From Telopea speciosissima (Eukaryota; Streptophyta; Magnoliopsida; Proteales; Proteaceae): DNA of 64,000 nucleotides. The stretch covers positions 10,558,001 through 10,622,000 of the forward strand of contig NC_057916.1 in assembly GCF_018873765.1 (NCBI RefSeq), read 5' to 3'. Position 1 is the first letter of the stretch. Each line of letters starts with the position of its first letter. Positions 24,688 through 44,112 of the stretch are shown here, piece after piece. The notes under the pieces are model-generated. The model was not told the origin of the DNA, searched no databases, and saw only the letters and a list, made by a program, of their open reading frames with translations. Both the position numbers and the translations under genes were made by a program.

Positions 24688-25843
24688 TGAAAATTAATTT
24701 AGGTAAGCATGGCAGCGTAGCCAGCACCAGTGCGAGGGTCAATTACAGCACACGAGGGAGTATCAACAGTGATAGAATTTTTTAATTCAAAGGGTGAGGC
24801 GGTTGTTTCGCCCCACTTTGTGTTTGGGCACAGGCACCACCATGCCAGGCATGATTCTTTTTCTCAAAAATAATGGAGAAAAAGATCCTTCCTCTATAAC
24901 TAAATCCTAACCAGGGAAGGTGTAACATGGGTGGGTCCAGTAACCTGAACCTGAACTACTGACCGAGTTTTTGTCAAATTGGGTTGAGAAAACCCTAACT
25001 AGGGAAGGGTGTTTATTGCCTGGTAGCAGAGTTCAATTAATAAACTTTCTCCTAACTGAAAATAAAAAGATTCACATATATGAAGCTGAAATTTGACATA
25101 TGGTCAATCAAAAACATTTCTTTAAAATCCAACTATCAAAATTGTCACACTTCCACATGGTACAGTACTACAATTAGGTATGCACACCCACAAATTCTAG
25201 GTTTTAGAAAGGCCAGACTAGGGCTGGGTCAGGTTTAGGCCTGAACCCATCCCGAACCGTTGAAACCATCTTCTTCTGTGGTCGTTGAGTCGGCTGATAG
25301 TTTGCCAACCTAGAATGCCACATTGGGTTTCAAAACACAACCAGCTGAAATATGGGGTTGATGGGCCAAATTTCAGGCTGGGCTTAACTCATACTTGATT
25401 GCATCTGGGCCTAAAATAAGTCCCAAATTTTTTAAAACCCTGCCCCTGGCCCATTGCTAAGAGAAAAGAAACCCGGCTGGCCCTGGCCCATACCAGTTGA
25501 AACTAGTGGGCCTGTGTCTGCCACTAGAGAGCGTGTGAGTCCATGGAGAGAGGAAGAGAGACGTTTCTGGGAGCGTATCGAACTATTCACCTTCGCCGCT
25601 CCCTCTCCAATTCAAAAACTTCAAAACCCCACACCATTACTACATATCTTTAAGCTGTTCCAAGATATAAACACAATCTTTGCTCCTTCTGAACTGCAGA
25701 TCACTAAAACCTCAATGGATATGAGAATCATCTCTTAAAATGAATATGTAGTAGTAGTAGCTTATCTTGACAAAATTCACAGCGTATTATATCACTCCAC
25801 AACATCTCTCTCCTTCTCTGTTTCTGTCTTTCCTTTTCACAAT
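24685..25843. other. intergenic and leader of the 25844 gene
   Basis: The part from 25180 to 25490 is a GC-rich hAT-like repeat, with GGCCAGACTAGGGCTGGGTC and CTGGCCCTGGCCCATACC. The part from about 25600 is probably promoter and 5' leader. The frame at 25454-25738 overlaps the repeat and ends before the real start. Confidence 0.5.
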
Positions 25844-26971
25844 ATGGATTTTCAATCTGTTCCAAACGCAGGTAAACGTCATTGATTTTAATTTTATCAT
25901 CCCTCGATTTATTGTTTTATCTGTTGATTCGGTTCGTCTTCTGATCCAAATTTCCCCTTGATTCCTTGGAAACCAGGTAAAGTTCAACCTTTAACTTCCA
26001 AGACGAATCAAAAGCTCAGCAGAATCAAGAAAACCAATCCTGCAGGAATTTCTCCGACCCAATCTCACAGGCAATAACATAATCAATAATACTAAGCCAT
26101 TTTACCCAGAATCCAACATTTTCTCTGATCGATTACCTGCATTTCTCTGTTTCAGGTCTAAGCGAGTCCTGGGTAGCAGCAGAAGCACAAATTTTCAGTT
26201 TAAAAGAGAACCCAACAAACCCTTATCAAAATCATCATCACTGGGGAATGGGAAAGGGATTATTCAACAACGTAAACCCAAATATTCTTTAGAACCAAAA
26301 GTTGCTGCAGAGGAGAATAAGTTTGAAATCAAACCCAAAACCAAGAAAACTGTCAGCTTTCAAGAACCTTTGGTCGAAAACCTTGCCCAGATTGTGCAGG
26401 AGGAGGGTTCTGGTGCCTTCCAGACTCCCCTGTCGTCTTCTTCTCCTTCAACCGAAGACAGGATAATCCCAGGCACACCTTACTACACTGCAGAAACCTG
26501 TGGTAAATGCCAGTTAGATAGGTTCGACTCCTCATCTTATTGGGTAGCACAAATCAGATTGGCAGAGTCCGTGAGGAAGCATTTTCTGTCCGCAGCCTTC
26601 TTCCATCTCGCCTGGGAATCCAATGCTGAGGTTTGCAGCTTCTTGTTGCTCCTTTCAAATTTCTGCAAATCATATTTTTTTCTTTCATTTAGGGTTTCAT
26701 TTGTTTTTTAAAAAATCTTTTTCCCCTGGATTGTTAGCTGGTTCCAAGCCTTGGGATTGAACTTAAGCGTTACTTGTCAGTGCATGGATCGTTATGCACA
26801 GACACTAAGTGGAGAGATGTTTTAATTACCTATGGATTGTTGAATTCTGGTCTTGAAAAAGCTGGCGACTGTGAAAGTGGTGTCCCCAATATTGTTAAAG
26901 AACAGAAGGAAACGACCTCAAGACAAAAATTTCTTCCAAGTGAAGTGGCTATGGACTGTGGAGGGATCTAG
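25844..26971 (+). CDS. plant-conserved protein of unknown function
   Basis: Four exons: 25844-25871, 25977-26070, 26156-26630 and 26738-26971. They sum to 831 nt, giving 276 aa. The start ATG at 25844 gives MDFQSVPNAGKVQPLTSK. The N-terminal ~110 residues are basic and lysine/serine-rich, including RSKRVLGSSRS and KPKTKKTVSFQEP, and look disordered. The C-terminal part is compact and conserved-looking: GTPYYTAETCGKCQLDRFDS, YWVAQIRLAESVRKHFLSAA, LGIELKRYLSVHG, WRDVLITYGLL. I recall similar uncharacterised plant proteins but cannot attach a named domain. Basic content suggests a nuclear or nucleic-acid/cytoskeleton role, which is inference only. The intron after exon 2 seems to use a GC donor (CACAG|GCAATA), since no GT in that exon rescues the frame. 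Skipping exon 2 would shift the frame. Confidence 0.75.
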
Positions 26972-28597
26972 GAACCAAGGTATAGAAGCTGCTGCTGCTT
27001 CTGCCAGAGGCCCAATAAGATACAACCAAAGGAATTAATAACTGAAAATGGAGGGAAAGTGCTGATCAGAGGAGTTCCTGTTCCCCCCAAGTGAACAGAA
27101 GGAAAGATAAGAGAAGGATAAAAAATTTATATATTACAACTGGTTGTTCTAGGGTCTTGGTCTATGATCTTACATGGTCTTATTTGCATAATTTTATCTT
27201 GTTTTTGGTTGGGGCTTCTTTTTACTGCATTTCATAAACAATAGAGTAAATAGATGGAGGAATGCATGACAACAAGATGCACTGAACGAGATAACACAGA
27301 AAGAAAAGTCCAGAGTGAGTATCATCTTTTCAGATATAAACTGAAGGGTGGTATAGAATTAGTAGATTGATTGTAATCTCTTGATAGTGGAGTTCTTATG
27401 ATTTGTTTGGTTTGGTGTTCATTTTTGCCTGTAATTTTTTGTATAGGAATTTTATCATGTATGCATCAAATTCCTCAGCTTTGGATAATCTGCTCTGATA
27501 TCATTTGACAGCATTCAATCCAAAGCTTGAGTGTGGAGAGATTCTTCCTAGGGTCATAAGATGAGCCATGGATTTAGTCATGGTATCGGTCTTGACTGAC
27601 ACCGATGCCAATACAGATCAGAACATTTTGCCCTCAAAAGATTGATACCTTGGTTTTCTTAAACCGTTTTATTCTCCTCTGTTCTAATACCACTGACTCA
27701 GTATCAATCACGACCGATACAACCAATCTGGTATTGATACCTGCAACCAAGAGCCTAACAACCGCATACTTCTCGGCTGCTATGGGATTAAACCCCACTC
27801 CCCCTAATCTTGGCCATGGAACTCCACCCATTGCATCAAGAACTATGAAGATCTATCCATGAAAAAGCCCTAGTCTAGTGCTTCTTAGATTCCTCATAAT
27901 TTTATTTCTGACAAGTGTTAAAGAGTCCGGCCAAACCTTCTAACAAACTAGACTTCACCACTATATGCATAGCATATCCATCAAATCATAATCTGGAATT
28001 CTCCGATCGTTGTTCCTTGTTATTGCTTTGGTGAATGGTATCACATTCGTTCCCAAGAATCTTACTTTCAAAAAGCCAATTTCTGAAGAATAAGAACCTT
28101 GTTAACCACTTAATAGTGGGCCAATGATAGAAAACTATCCTTGATGATATCGCATCATATCTGTAAGAAGAATATATTTTCTTTGTGAAGAGGATTGGTC
28201 CCCATATTTGAATACTCACCACAATTATCATTTACACAAATTTCAAGAAACCCTTCTCTAAGGAACTCGCCTGAACTGGAATTTGAACTTTGAAATGAAG
28301 CAAGTAAACCCTTCTCTAATTTCTACAAAGAAAAAGCAAAACTAGATGAAAATAATGGCCTCCAGGCCTGCAACCCACACATGCTTAAAACCCAGTACAG
28401 TCCCAATCAAAAGGAAGAGAGAGAGAGAGAGAGCTAATAAAGAAATTCTCTTCTGTCTCGCCACCATCTCCTCCTGAAAAAGCCCAAACCAAAAGCATCT
28501 ATTAGCAGTTAAAGAGAAACAAAGACGATCCAAAAGATGACTTTCAATTAAAGCAAAGGATAAGAAATGAATAACTGTAAGGGCTGTTCATCAGTGC
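26972..28597. other. intergenic between two convergent genes
   Basis: It contains the 3' flank of the 25844 gene, a GATACCGAT-family repeat (27565-27745) and a (GA)n run at about 28408-28432. The last part is the 3' flank of the minus-strand tetraspanin gene. No further gene was seen. Confidence 0.5.
27565..27745. repeat. GATACCGAT-family repeat, copy 5
   Basis: CATGGTATCGGTCTTGACTG at the left and GACCGATACAACC with GGTATTGATACC at the right. It is a diverged family member and borders are approximate. Confidence 0.5.
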
Positions 28598-29874
28598 TTA
28601 CAAATAGAAATCCCATCTGGGTATCACTTTTTTCATCCGATTCTCTCCATAAGGGTAGTCTGTCTGGGATCTCTTGCTGTTCCGGTATGCACAACACCCA
28701 ATGGAATAGATTCCAATCAGAAAGACAACCATCACCACATTGAGGACTGAGAGTTTATGCCAATCTCTCCTCACATCTTCCAGTACTCCTGCCTTGCACG
28801 AATCACACTCATAGCAAAGCAAATAGGCCATGTTGTTCCACCTGTAGCAGTCCTGGTCTTGTGCCAACATCGTAGCAGCACCATAGTTGCAGGAAGTTGG
28901 TGGCTTGCAGCAACCAGACTGCATATCCATGACCACAATAAAGTTTTAAGCATCCACTACTTCATTTATTACAGTCGGTAATGCAATTAATCAAGATGTA
29001 ATAATCTCCTCACAAAAACTAGATAATCTTGACTTAAAGAAACAAAAAAAATCAAAATTTCTTTCTAACATAAATCCCATCCATTTAACAAAGATTGTAA
29101 GATAACCCACAAAATATCTGTAAATCACAATAGAAATTTTGATTCCAAAGAAACAAAAAATTCAAATTTTCTTTCTAACAACTAAATTCCATCCATTTAA
29201 CAAAGATTGTACGATAACCCACAAAATATCTGTAAATCAGAATAGAAATTATGTCAAAAAAACAAAATTAATACTGAGCTTGCAGGCAGTACTGTATAGG
29301 AGTAACAGGACAAACTACAAACATGAGAAGATGAAACTGGAAATTAAAGAAAACACAAACAGAGGAAGGGAATAGAGAGAACCTGTAAAGGAGTCATGTC
29401 TCTCTCAAGGTAATCAAGGGGAGTCCAGGAGGCAAGCTTGGCGCAGGTCTTGGAGCCCAATATGCAAGTCCTGAGAGTACTCCAGTAGTGAGGATCCTGG
29501 ACTCGTTTCCTGAGCCATGGTGAGTAGTCCTGCAGCCTATACTCCTTGTAGACACGACCAGGGACTTGGACACCACCACCTTGACCGGTGACTACAAAGC
29601 CAAAGATGGTGAAGCCCAGTAAGGTGGCAATGAGCAACAACATCACAAACAGGTAAATCCACAGTGCCCATGCCACGTTAAAGCAAGCCCCAATGAAACC
29701 CGCTAAGGAAACCACAAGAATGATAAACCCTATGACCAGAAGTGGTGTCTGCAAAAAGGATTCACAAGTAGTGTTGCTTTTGGCCATCCAAAGCCCTGAA
29801 CCTATGATGGGTATGGAAGCCAAAAGAGTGAGGAGGTTCAAAAAGCCGATCACTGTATTACTGAACCGATACAT
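28598..29874 (-). CDS. TET5-like: tetraspanin, TET5/TET6 type
   Basis: Two exons on the minus strand, 29874-29383 and 28918-28598, total 813 nt and give 270 aa. The start gives MYRFSNTVIGFLNLLTLLAS, the usual tetraspanin opening. Four membrane segments are visible at about residues 7-29, 43-65, 70-95 and 225-245. Between the last two lies the large extracellular loop with the plant signature GCCKPPTSC at ~166-174 and paired cysteines (DQDCYRWNN, LLCYECDSCKAGVLE). The words VYKEYRLQDYSPWLRKRVQD, KLASWTPLDYLERD and DWHKLSVLNV match Arabidopsis TET5/TET6 as I remember them. Tetraspanins organise membrane microdomains and vesicle traffic; TET5/6 act redundantly in organ growth. The single intron falls just before SGCCKPP, the usual plant position. 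No damage was seen. Confidence 0.93.
29036..29257. repeat. 111-bp tandem duplication in the tetraspanin intron
   Basis: Two adjacent units (29036-29146 and 29147-29257) share AAAGAAACAAAAAA, CATCCATTTAACAAAGATTG, GATAACCCACAAAATATCTG and TAAATCA with few differences. This indicates a fairly recent local duplication. Confidence 0.85.
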
Positions 29875-31992
29875 CTCTCTGGTTTACCTCTTCTCTAATA
29901 AACTATGGGGGTTTCTCTGTTACACTCAACACCACAGCTTCCACTTCTGCTGGGTTTTTCTTCCTGAGCTCTCTTCCCCCTTCCCGCCTTTGTCTTCTTT
30001 TTGTTATTGGGCTGACATTGCCTCTCTCCTTTGTTTATGTTGCACTTTTGTTGCTTTCCGTGTGCAGTGAGGAAAGCTAAAGAGTGAGTTTAGATTCCAT
30101 CCGGTTTGGTTGTGAGCACTTGTTTGGCTGGGTACGATCAGCAAAACCCAACATGATCTGGTCCAGATTCCAGACCGGGGGACCGGCATTGTACTGGTTA
30201 TCTTATCTATTGAGGCCAAGGTTTAAAATCTGGAATTGGACGTGGGACCGGGTTCCATATTCGGATCAGAATTGGCTGAAATTCTTGCTATAAGAGGTAA
30301 GTTGCATTGATTTTCTGCTGTTTTAATCGATTAAAAGAAAGAAATAATGTCAAAAAATAAGATCAAACACTAACAATGAGCAATTCAAAAGAAAAAACAA
30401 AAGATATCATTTTTTTTCTTTCTAGATAACATATCTAATGTAAGGGGAAGATAGGAATTTTGGTATATGCCATCATAAAGCTCTACAAGCCAAGCAAGGC
30501 ATATATATGACTGGAGTGTGGAGGATGGTGGTGGCATATGGTGCCTGGAACCCACAGTTTGGCTTCTTGAGGAAGGCACCGTTGGGAATTGGATAGCTTT
30601 GAAGTTAATGCAGATGGAATATATTATTTACAACAGTATCTCTGTTTATATTATGGGTTAAAGAACGCCACCCAGTCGTGTCCAAGGTGTGGACACTGTG
30701 CCTAGACACAGCTGGGCGTGAAATGACACCCAGCCCCCACCATGGCACCTGGAATTTCCACCTTGGAATGGAGGCTGGGCGGTCATTCCATGCCCAGCTG
30801 TGTCTAGGCGCAGAGTCCACACCTTGGACACAACCGATTAGTGTTCTTTATCCCTTATATTATTTACTTCTGTATGGACTTATGGAGATGTTTCTTCCTC
30901 ATCTTTGCCTTCCCCAATTTAAAGTTGATTGTCAGCTTAAACTGGGGAGAATCAAAAAGGAAGAAAGAGTAACAGAGCTGCCAAATAAATGCATCTAAAA
31001 GTACAAATGGTTCTATATCAATCTCCTTAAAAAATTTCACTTTAGCTATTAACTCCATACAAATGGAGCTACTGAATGAGAGTGCAGATCTGTTTCTGGA
31101 GAAGAAGATGATTTTGAAAGTGCAAGACTGTTCTCCAACCAAATTGGAAGGCCAGCAATAGTCCAATGACTCCATTTCCATGCATTTGTGTTGTTAACAA
31201 ACACCTCAACGCTATTTTAATTGCTTTCCAAGTAAGAGCAAGGAGGGGAAAACCATTCCTAAACATTTTGAAACATGAGTTTGGTAGTCTTCCCATGGAT
31301 GATTTTGTGAAGGCGATTCTACACAAAATCTGTCCAAAAAATGGGTAGGAAATATTGTGAGGGAAATATCTTCCCTAGTGCGCACCTAAACAACATTCTG
31401 AAAGAAACCCCTTCTATCACTTCCCTTCCCACACATCTTTCCAGAAAAGCAACCAAACAAATCCTAAAAATCGGACAGTTGCAAAGGGTAGGTTCTGTTC
31501 TTTTTGATGTTGCAATCTGTTGAAGTAATAAAGAGCAAAGACATAAATAAGTGTAGTCTGATATTATAAGAAATTTAAATGAGGAAGATGAGCTGTAAGT
31601 AATCAATTTCACATTTCATATAATGTCTTAAGAAACATTCATTAATTTCTTATTGCTTTAGTTTAAACACTGTTTCAACTTATTTGTAGCCATGGGAAAA
31701 TCCAAAACCTTGCAAAATTCATATATAGTTGGTTCTCAGTTGTCGGTACATTAGCAATATACTTACATGAATATGTGCTACATGAGTAAAATTAAAAAAT
31801 ACAAAAATAAAATCATAAAAGACAAATGGTAGTTGGTGAAAATCATAATCCTTGTAAGACCAGAACATAGACACCAACTATGAATTGGTATGTGAAGATA
31901 ATTTCTCTTATTGTTTCCTTTTAATCCCTGTTGGCGAGCTTCTTCCAAATCTCGCTTATTCCCGAGGAATCCGATGAATCGGACTACTTGCT
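29875..31992. other. intergenic between tetraspanin and carboxypeptidase genes
   Basis: The first few hundred bases are the promoter of the tetraspanin gene. The palindromic element at 30655-30854 lies inside. The right end, up to 31992, should contain the 3' untranslated part of the minus-strand carboxypeptidase gene. The short frames at 30864-31612 look spurious. Confidence 0.5.
30655..30854. mobile_element. palindromic Mutator-like MITE, perfect 9-bp target duplication
   Basis: This 200-bp near-perfect palindrome begins GGGTTAAAGAACGCCACCC and ends AACACTAATCGG-complement/TTCTTTATCCC. The arms share GTGTCCAAGGTGTGGAC and GCCTAGACACAGCTGGGC over about 82 bp. The direct repeat TTATATTAT (30646-30654 and 30855-30863) is exact. 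It is among the best preserved, and probably youngest, of the family here. Confidence 0.92.
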
Positions 31993-40441
<8,449 letters not shown>

Positions 40442-40450
40442 GTCTTTTAG

Positions 40451-40609
40451 GGATTTTTATCGCCCCCAGTACTGGGGGCACTGCTGTGCGCATCGTGCGG
40501 CGTAGTAGTGCCCATGTGTGCATGGTAGGGCCCACTGTGCACACATGGGCGCTGATGCACCGCACGATGTGCACAGCAGCAACCCAAGTACTGGGGGCGA
40601 TAATTTTCC
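40451..40609. mobile_element. palindromic Mutator-like MITE, perfect 9-bp target duplication
   Basis: Ends GGATTTTTATCGCCCCCAGT and ACTGGGGGCGATAATTTTCC are inverted repeats. Inner arms share GCATCGTGCGG, CCCATGTGTGCA. The exact direct repeat GTCTTTTAG lies at 40442-40450 and 40610-40618. The overlapping frames at 40383-40639 are by-products of the symmetry. Confidence 0.92.
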
Positions 40610-40619
40610 GTCTTTTAGG

Positions 40620-40952
40620 CAAGGGGTGTTAAACAACATCCTAAACTGAACCGGTTAAACCGATTAAATCCAATCGCAAAAAAACCCAAATCGAATCGAA
40701 TTGATTCTCTATTGGGCCAGCTTTCATTTGAACATTATGACACCAATTGAAAATCGGACCGCAATGGACCAAGAAAAAATCAGATCAGAACCCATACAAA
40801 ACAATAAAATAGAAAAACCTATGTTTTTCTCGGAGTGTTTATCATATACGTGACAAATCAAAACAGAATCGGATCAAATCCGATATCAAAATGATAAAAG
40901 CCTGATAAGAGAAAACCCAACTGAAACCAAACCGACCGTTTGACATCCCTAG
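40620..40952. mobile_element. hAT-like MITE next to the palindromic element
   Basis: The left end CAAGGGGTGTTAAAC pairs with the right end GTTTGACATCCCTAG. Subterminal AACCGGTTAAACCGATT and ACCAAACCGACCG motifs flank an AT-rich core. There is no clear 8-bp duplication. It starts one or two bases after the target duplication of the 40451 element. Confidence 0.65.
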
Positions 40953-41529
40953 TTTTTTATAAGGGTGTCACTTTGGTACTGGACTCGGAACTTCCTAGTA
41001 CTTAATGGGATGTTTCTAAGAATTGATTTTGGGACTGATTGTTAAATGGGATGGTATGGTTCTAGTTCAGGTTTCCTACTTTCTCGTAACCGAAAGACCA
41101 AAACATTAATGGGCCACTTCCTAACTCAGACTAAACCTTGGGTGTAAGTGATTGCCCACCCCTAGCCCAGCAAAACTAGTTGAGGCTTCTAACCCTTAAT
41201 TGTTGCGCCTCAATGCATTTTGAAGAGTACCAGCGAGTTCTGGATTCGAGTGGCAATTCACTTTTAACCACAACTCTACAATTATTCTTCAACATCAGTC
41301 GGTTCGGACCTCTACTAAGTTTCACCCAAGCTTCACCTTAGTCATGGATAGATCACCCATGTTTGGATCCATAAGCAGTGATAATTCCCTTATGAAGACT
41401 CGCTTTTGAAACATATGAAGTGCATGGCTAACTTGATAATAAAAGTTTCATAAGGAGACTGGAGCAGACTACCATAAAACAAAAGTTTGTCTCTCTAAAA
41501 AGATTCGATTCAAAACAATTATATGTCCA

Positions 41530-42110
41530 GGATCCAAAATTTAACGATGTTGTCCGGAATAGTTTCGTTTAAATGGTATGGGTCGGTTTGGTTCATAGTG
41601 TCAAGGTAAAAACCTAAATTGAACCATTAAACAATTCTGTATAAAGAAACTAAAACCAAACTGTTTAATAAATAGTTATACGGTTCATAGAAAATGGTGC
41701 ACCCAAAAACCTATTCTCATAAGAAAAGACGTAAATAATTATTTAATATAAATCTACTCCATCTTTTTTAATTTTGAATAATCATTTAGAAAAAGCATAA
41801 ATTGTTTTATCAAATTGGAGATGAGGCTATGGAGATGTTGAAGATTCATGAGAGTGCTATTTATATTTTAAACGGTTAAATTAAATAATTTAATAAACGG
41901 TTTCGTGGTTCCAATGTAAACCATAGTTTGAAAACCAGGTTATGACTCGGCCGTGTCACCCGAGTCGAGTCAAATTTTGGAAAACCTGGTCAAGAGTCAT
42001 GTAGACTTAGCCAAGGTGAAAAATAACGCAACTCAGTATTGACTCGCCCGAGTCAAGCAAGATTCGGTTTTTAACCCGAGTCACTTTTAACTAGGCGAGT
42101 CTTGCCAATT
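41530..42110. repeat. two adjoining motif-array repeats
   Basis: About 41530-41930 is an AAACCGTTTAATAAACGG-type repeat like 8020-8530. About 41925-42110 is a different one with GACTCGGCCGTGTCACCCGA, CGAGTCGAGTC and CCGAGTCACTTTTAACTAGG. Both look like non-autonomous transposons without coding capacity; borders are approximate. Confidence 0.45.
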
Positions 42111-42200
42111 TTTAAATACATAAATGCTACTTGACTTTTTCTTTTGGGGTCATATAAATACTACTTGATTATGATTGAATAGATCAATAAATATAATAAA

Positions 42201-42331
42201 GGGGAAAGTTTTCATACACGGTTTTGTAAGCCGTGTATGTGAGAGGGTGGGAGTTTCAAGGCATTAATTAATGGGTGGGGGTTTATGACTTTTCCAACTC
42301 TTTGTGATGGCCGTGTATGAAAACTTCCCCC
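42201..42331. mobile_element. small palindromic Mutator-like MITE
   Basis: Ends GGGGAAAGTTTTCATACACGG and, in complement, GGGGGAAGTTTTCATACACGG are inverted repeats. Flanking TATAATAAA and ATTAATAAA agree at 7 of 9 positions, consistent with an aged 9-bp target duplication. Confidence 0.75.
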
Positions 42332-42443
42332 ATTAATAAATAATAACTAATAAATGTAAATCTAAATGTCTTACAATTCTAATGTGCTTAGACTACTTTT
42401 TGTTTTTTATGTTTTATCAGTATTTTGAATCTTGTGGGGGAAT

Positions 42444-43075
42444 TGTTGGTTTTAAATGAAATTTTAAAACAAATTAAGATTCAAATTAGGTTTAAATACA
42501 AAATAAGTTTTATTAATCTTAATGTCTTTATTTACTTATCACTTCAGTTGATTTAAGAGACACTTATGTTTCTTCATAATAATTCTTTTTACTTGATACG
42601 TAGCCTCCCCTTGAAGCTCCTAAAGAAAAGAGAAACTCTATTTAGTTATTGAACTCTTGATGTCTCCTCTTAATTCTCCTCTTAATTCCTCCTTTCCATT
42701 GCATCTTCATTTTGTATATAAATGGAGGAGGGTTTAGCCTCTTTGCATATCAATCAATCAAGTAATCAAGTCTTCTTTAGAAGTGCATGTGTGATTTGAG
42801 CTTGCATGTGTTTTTCATGCATTCTCTTATTTTCTTTTGAGTTTTTGAAAAGGTCTTTTGTGTGAGTTCTTTTAAGTTTGAGCACAGTCCTGTAGTACTC
42901 GAAGGGGTCTAGTAGTCGAGTGCACGATTACTAGGAGAGCCGGTGGACTGTTTTATCTTGGAGGCCGATTCGCATATTCCCGGTTGCACCATAGGGGGCG
43001 TCTATGGTCTTAAGGACAGTGTCAAGTGACACGACTCAGCTTGTGATTTTTTTTTTCTTACCAATTACTATTACA
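42444..43075 (+). mobile_element. 3' LTR fossil of a Ty1-copia-like retrotransposon
   Basis: A purine tract (GTGGGGGAA, ~42434-42442) directly precedes TGTTGG, the usual polypurine tract/3' LTR junction of copia elements. The ~630-bp LTR has a TATATAAAT box near 42715 and ends in CA. No matching 5' LTR or pol coding region remains in the window. It is a broken old remnant; a target duplication is not clear. Confidence 0.5.
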
Positions 43076-43984
43076 GGTTTACGAAAGAATCCGTGCAAGA
43101 GATAATTTGAAAGCTCTCTTACCATCAAGGCAACAAATTAGGTTTGATCTCTCAATATTCTGACAATAATAGATTATATTGAGCCATGATGTTGTTGAAA
43201 CACCATGAATATCTTGTTGTTGTCTCAGAAGCTACAACCCCAACTCCACATCTGCTCATAAGCTTAGAAACAAGTAAACGATAGAAGAGAATGAGATTCA
43301 AGTATATTTTTGAAAAAGTAGCTTAAAGAGTTGCAGGATTTGGCTAAGCAGGATTGGTCCTGTCTTTTATCATTTAATCTTCTCAAATGTTCAATAGAAT
43401 ATGATAAATTTGGAAATTTTGATGCATGAACATGTTTGCAAAGACAAGGGCATTACTGTTACATTGCAACAACCATAAGGAAATTCCCTGTCCCTAGTGA
43501 AACCCATTCTGCATGATCAAAAGCAAAGGAGAACTCTGAAAAACTATTTGACTAGAGCTACAGAATCCCAATTAATGAGCTTGTATATGTGCTTAAAACA
43601 CTGCTTATATGCTCCTTAATCTCTTCTTCCCATATTGAGTTGCTCCATAGTACAGCCTTCACAAATTCTTGCTTTTTGGTTGAACAGTTCATTCTAACTT
43701 TCTCATCAATGTGATACTTCTTGTATTGTCCATAATGTTAAACAAATTATATATATATCAACCAAATGAAACTGAACAATGGATGCATTAAGTAAATAAA
43801 ATTAAGTTTTTATCCATGTTGAGCTTAATTCCTTAATCATCTTAGTTTGATGGATGGTATTTTATTTTACCAATGAAATGAATGTTGAGTGAGTGCATTA
43901 AGGAGCTACAAGCTATGGTCATACCAACTGCATCCCAATTGGATAGAGTGCAAGTGAAATAGAACATTAATGCCACATATAGAA

Positions 43985-44112
43985 AACCTACAAGCTGCGG
44001 GGATCGAATCGGGGAGGGGATAAGATATCAGCCAAGAGGTCTCGAACTCGAGACCTCTTGGTGAGCATGGGCATGAAGCGTACCACGGCTCACCAACTGA
44101 GCTATGCAGTTA
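43985..44112 (-). mobile_element. tRNA-derived SINE
   Basis: Read on the minus strand, it has an A box TAGCTCAGTTGGTGAG and a B box within GAGTTCGAGACC, the pol III promoter layout of tRNA-derived SINEs; the pattern resembles the Au SINE family as I recall it. The downstream part continues towards 43985 and perhaps further. Around the B box lies a perfect 14-bp inverted repeat, CCAAGAGGTCTCGA and TCGAGACCTCTTGG, separated by AC. Confidence 0.6.
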
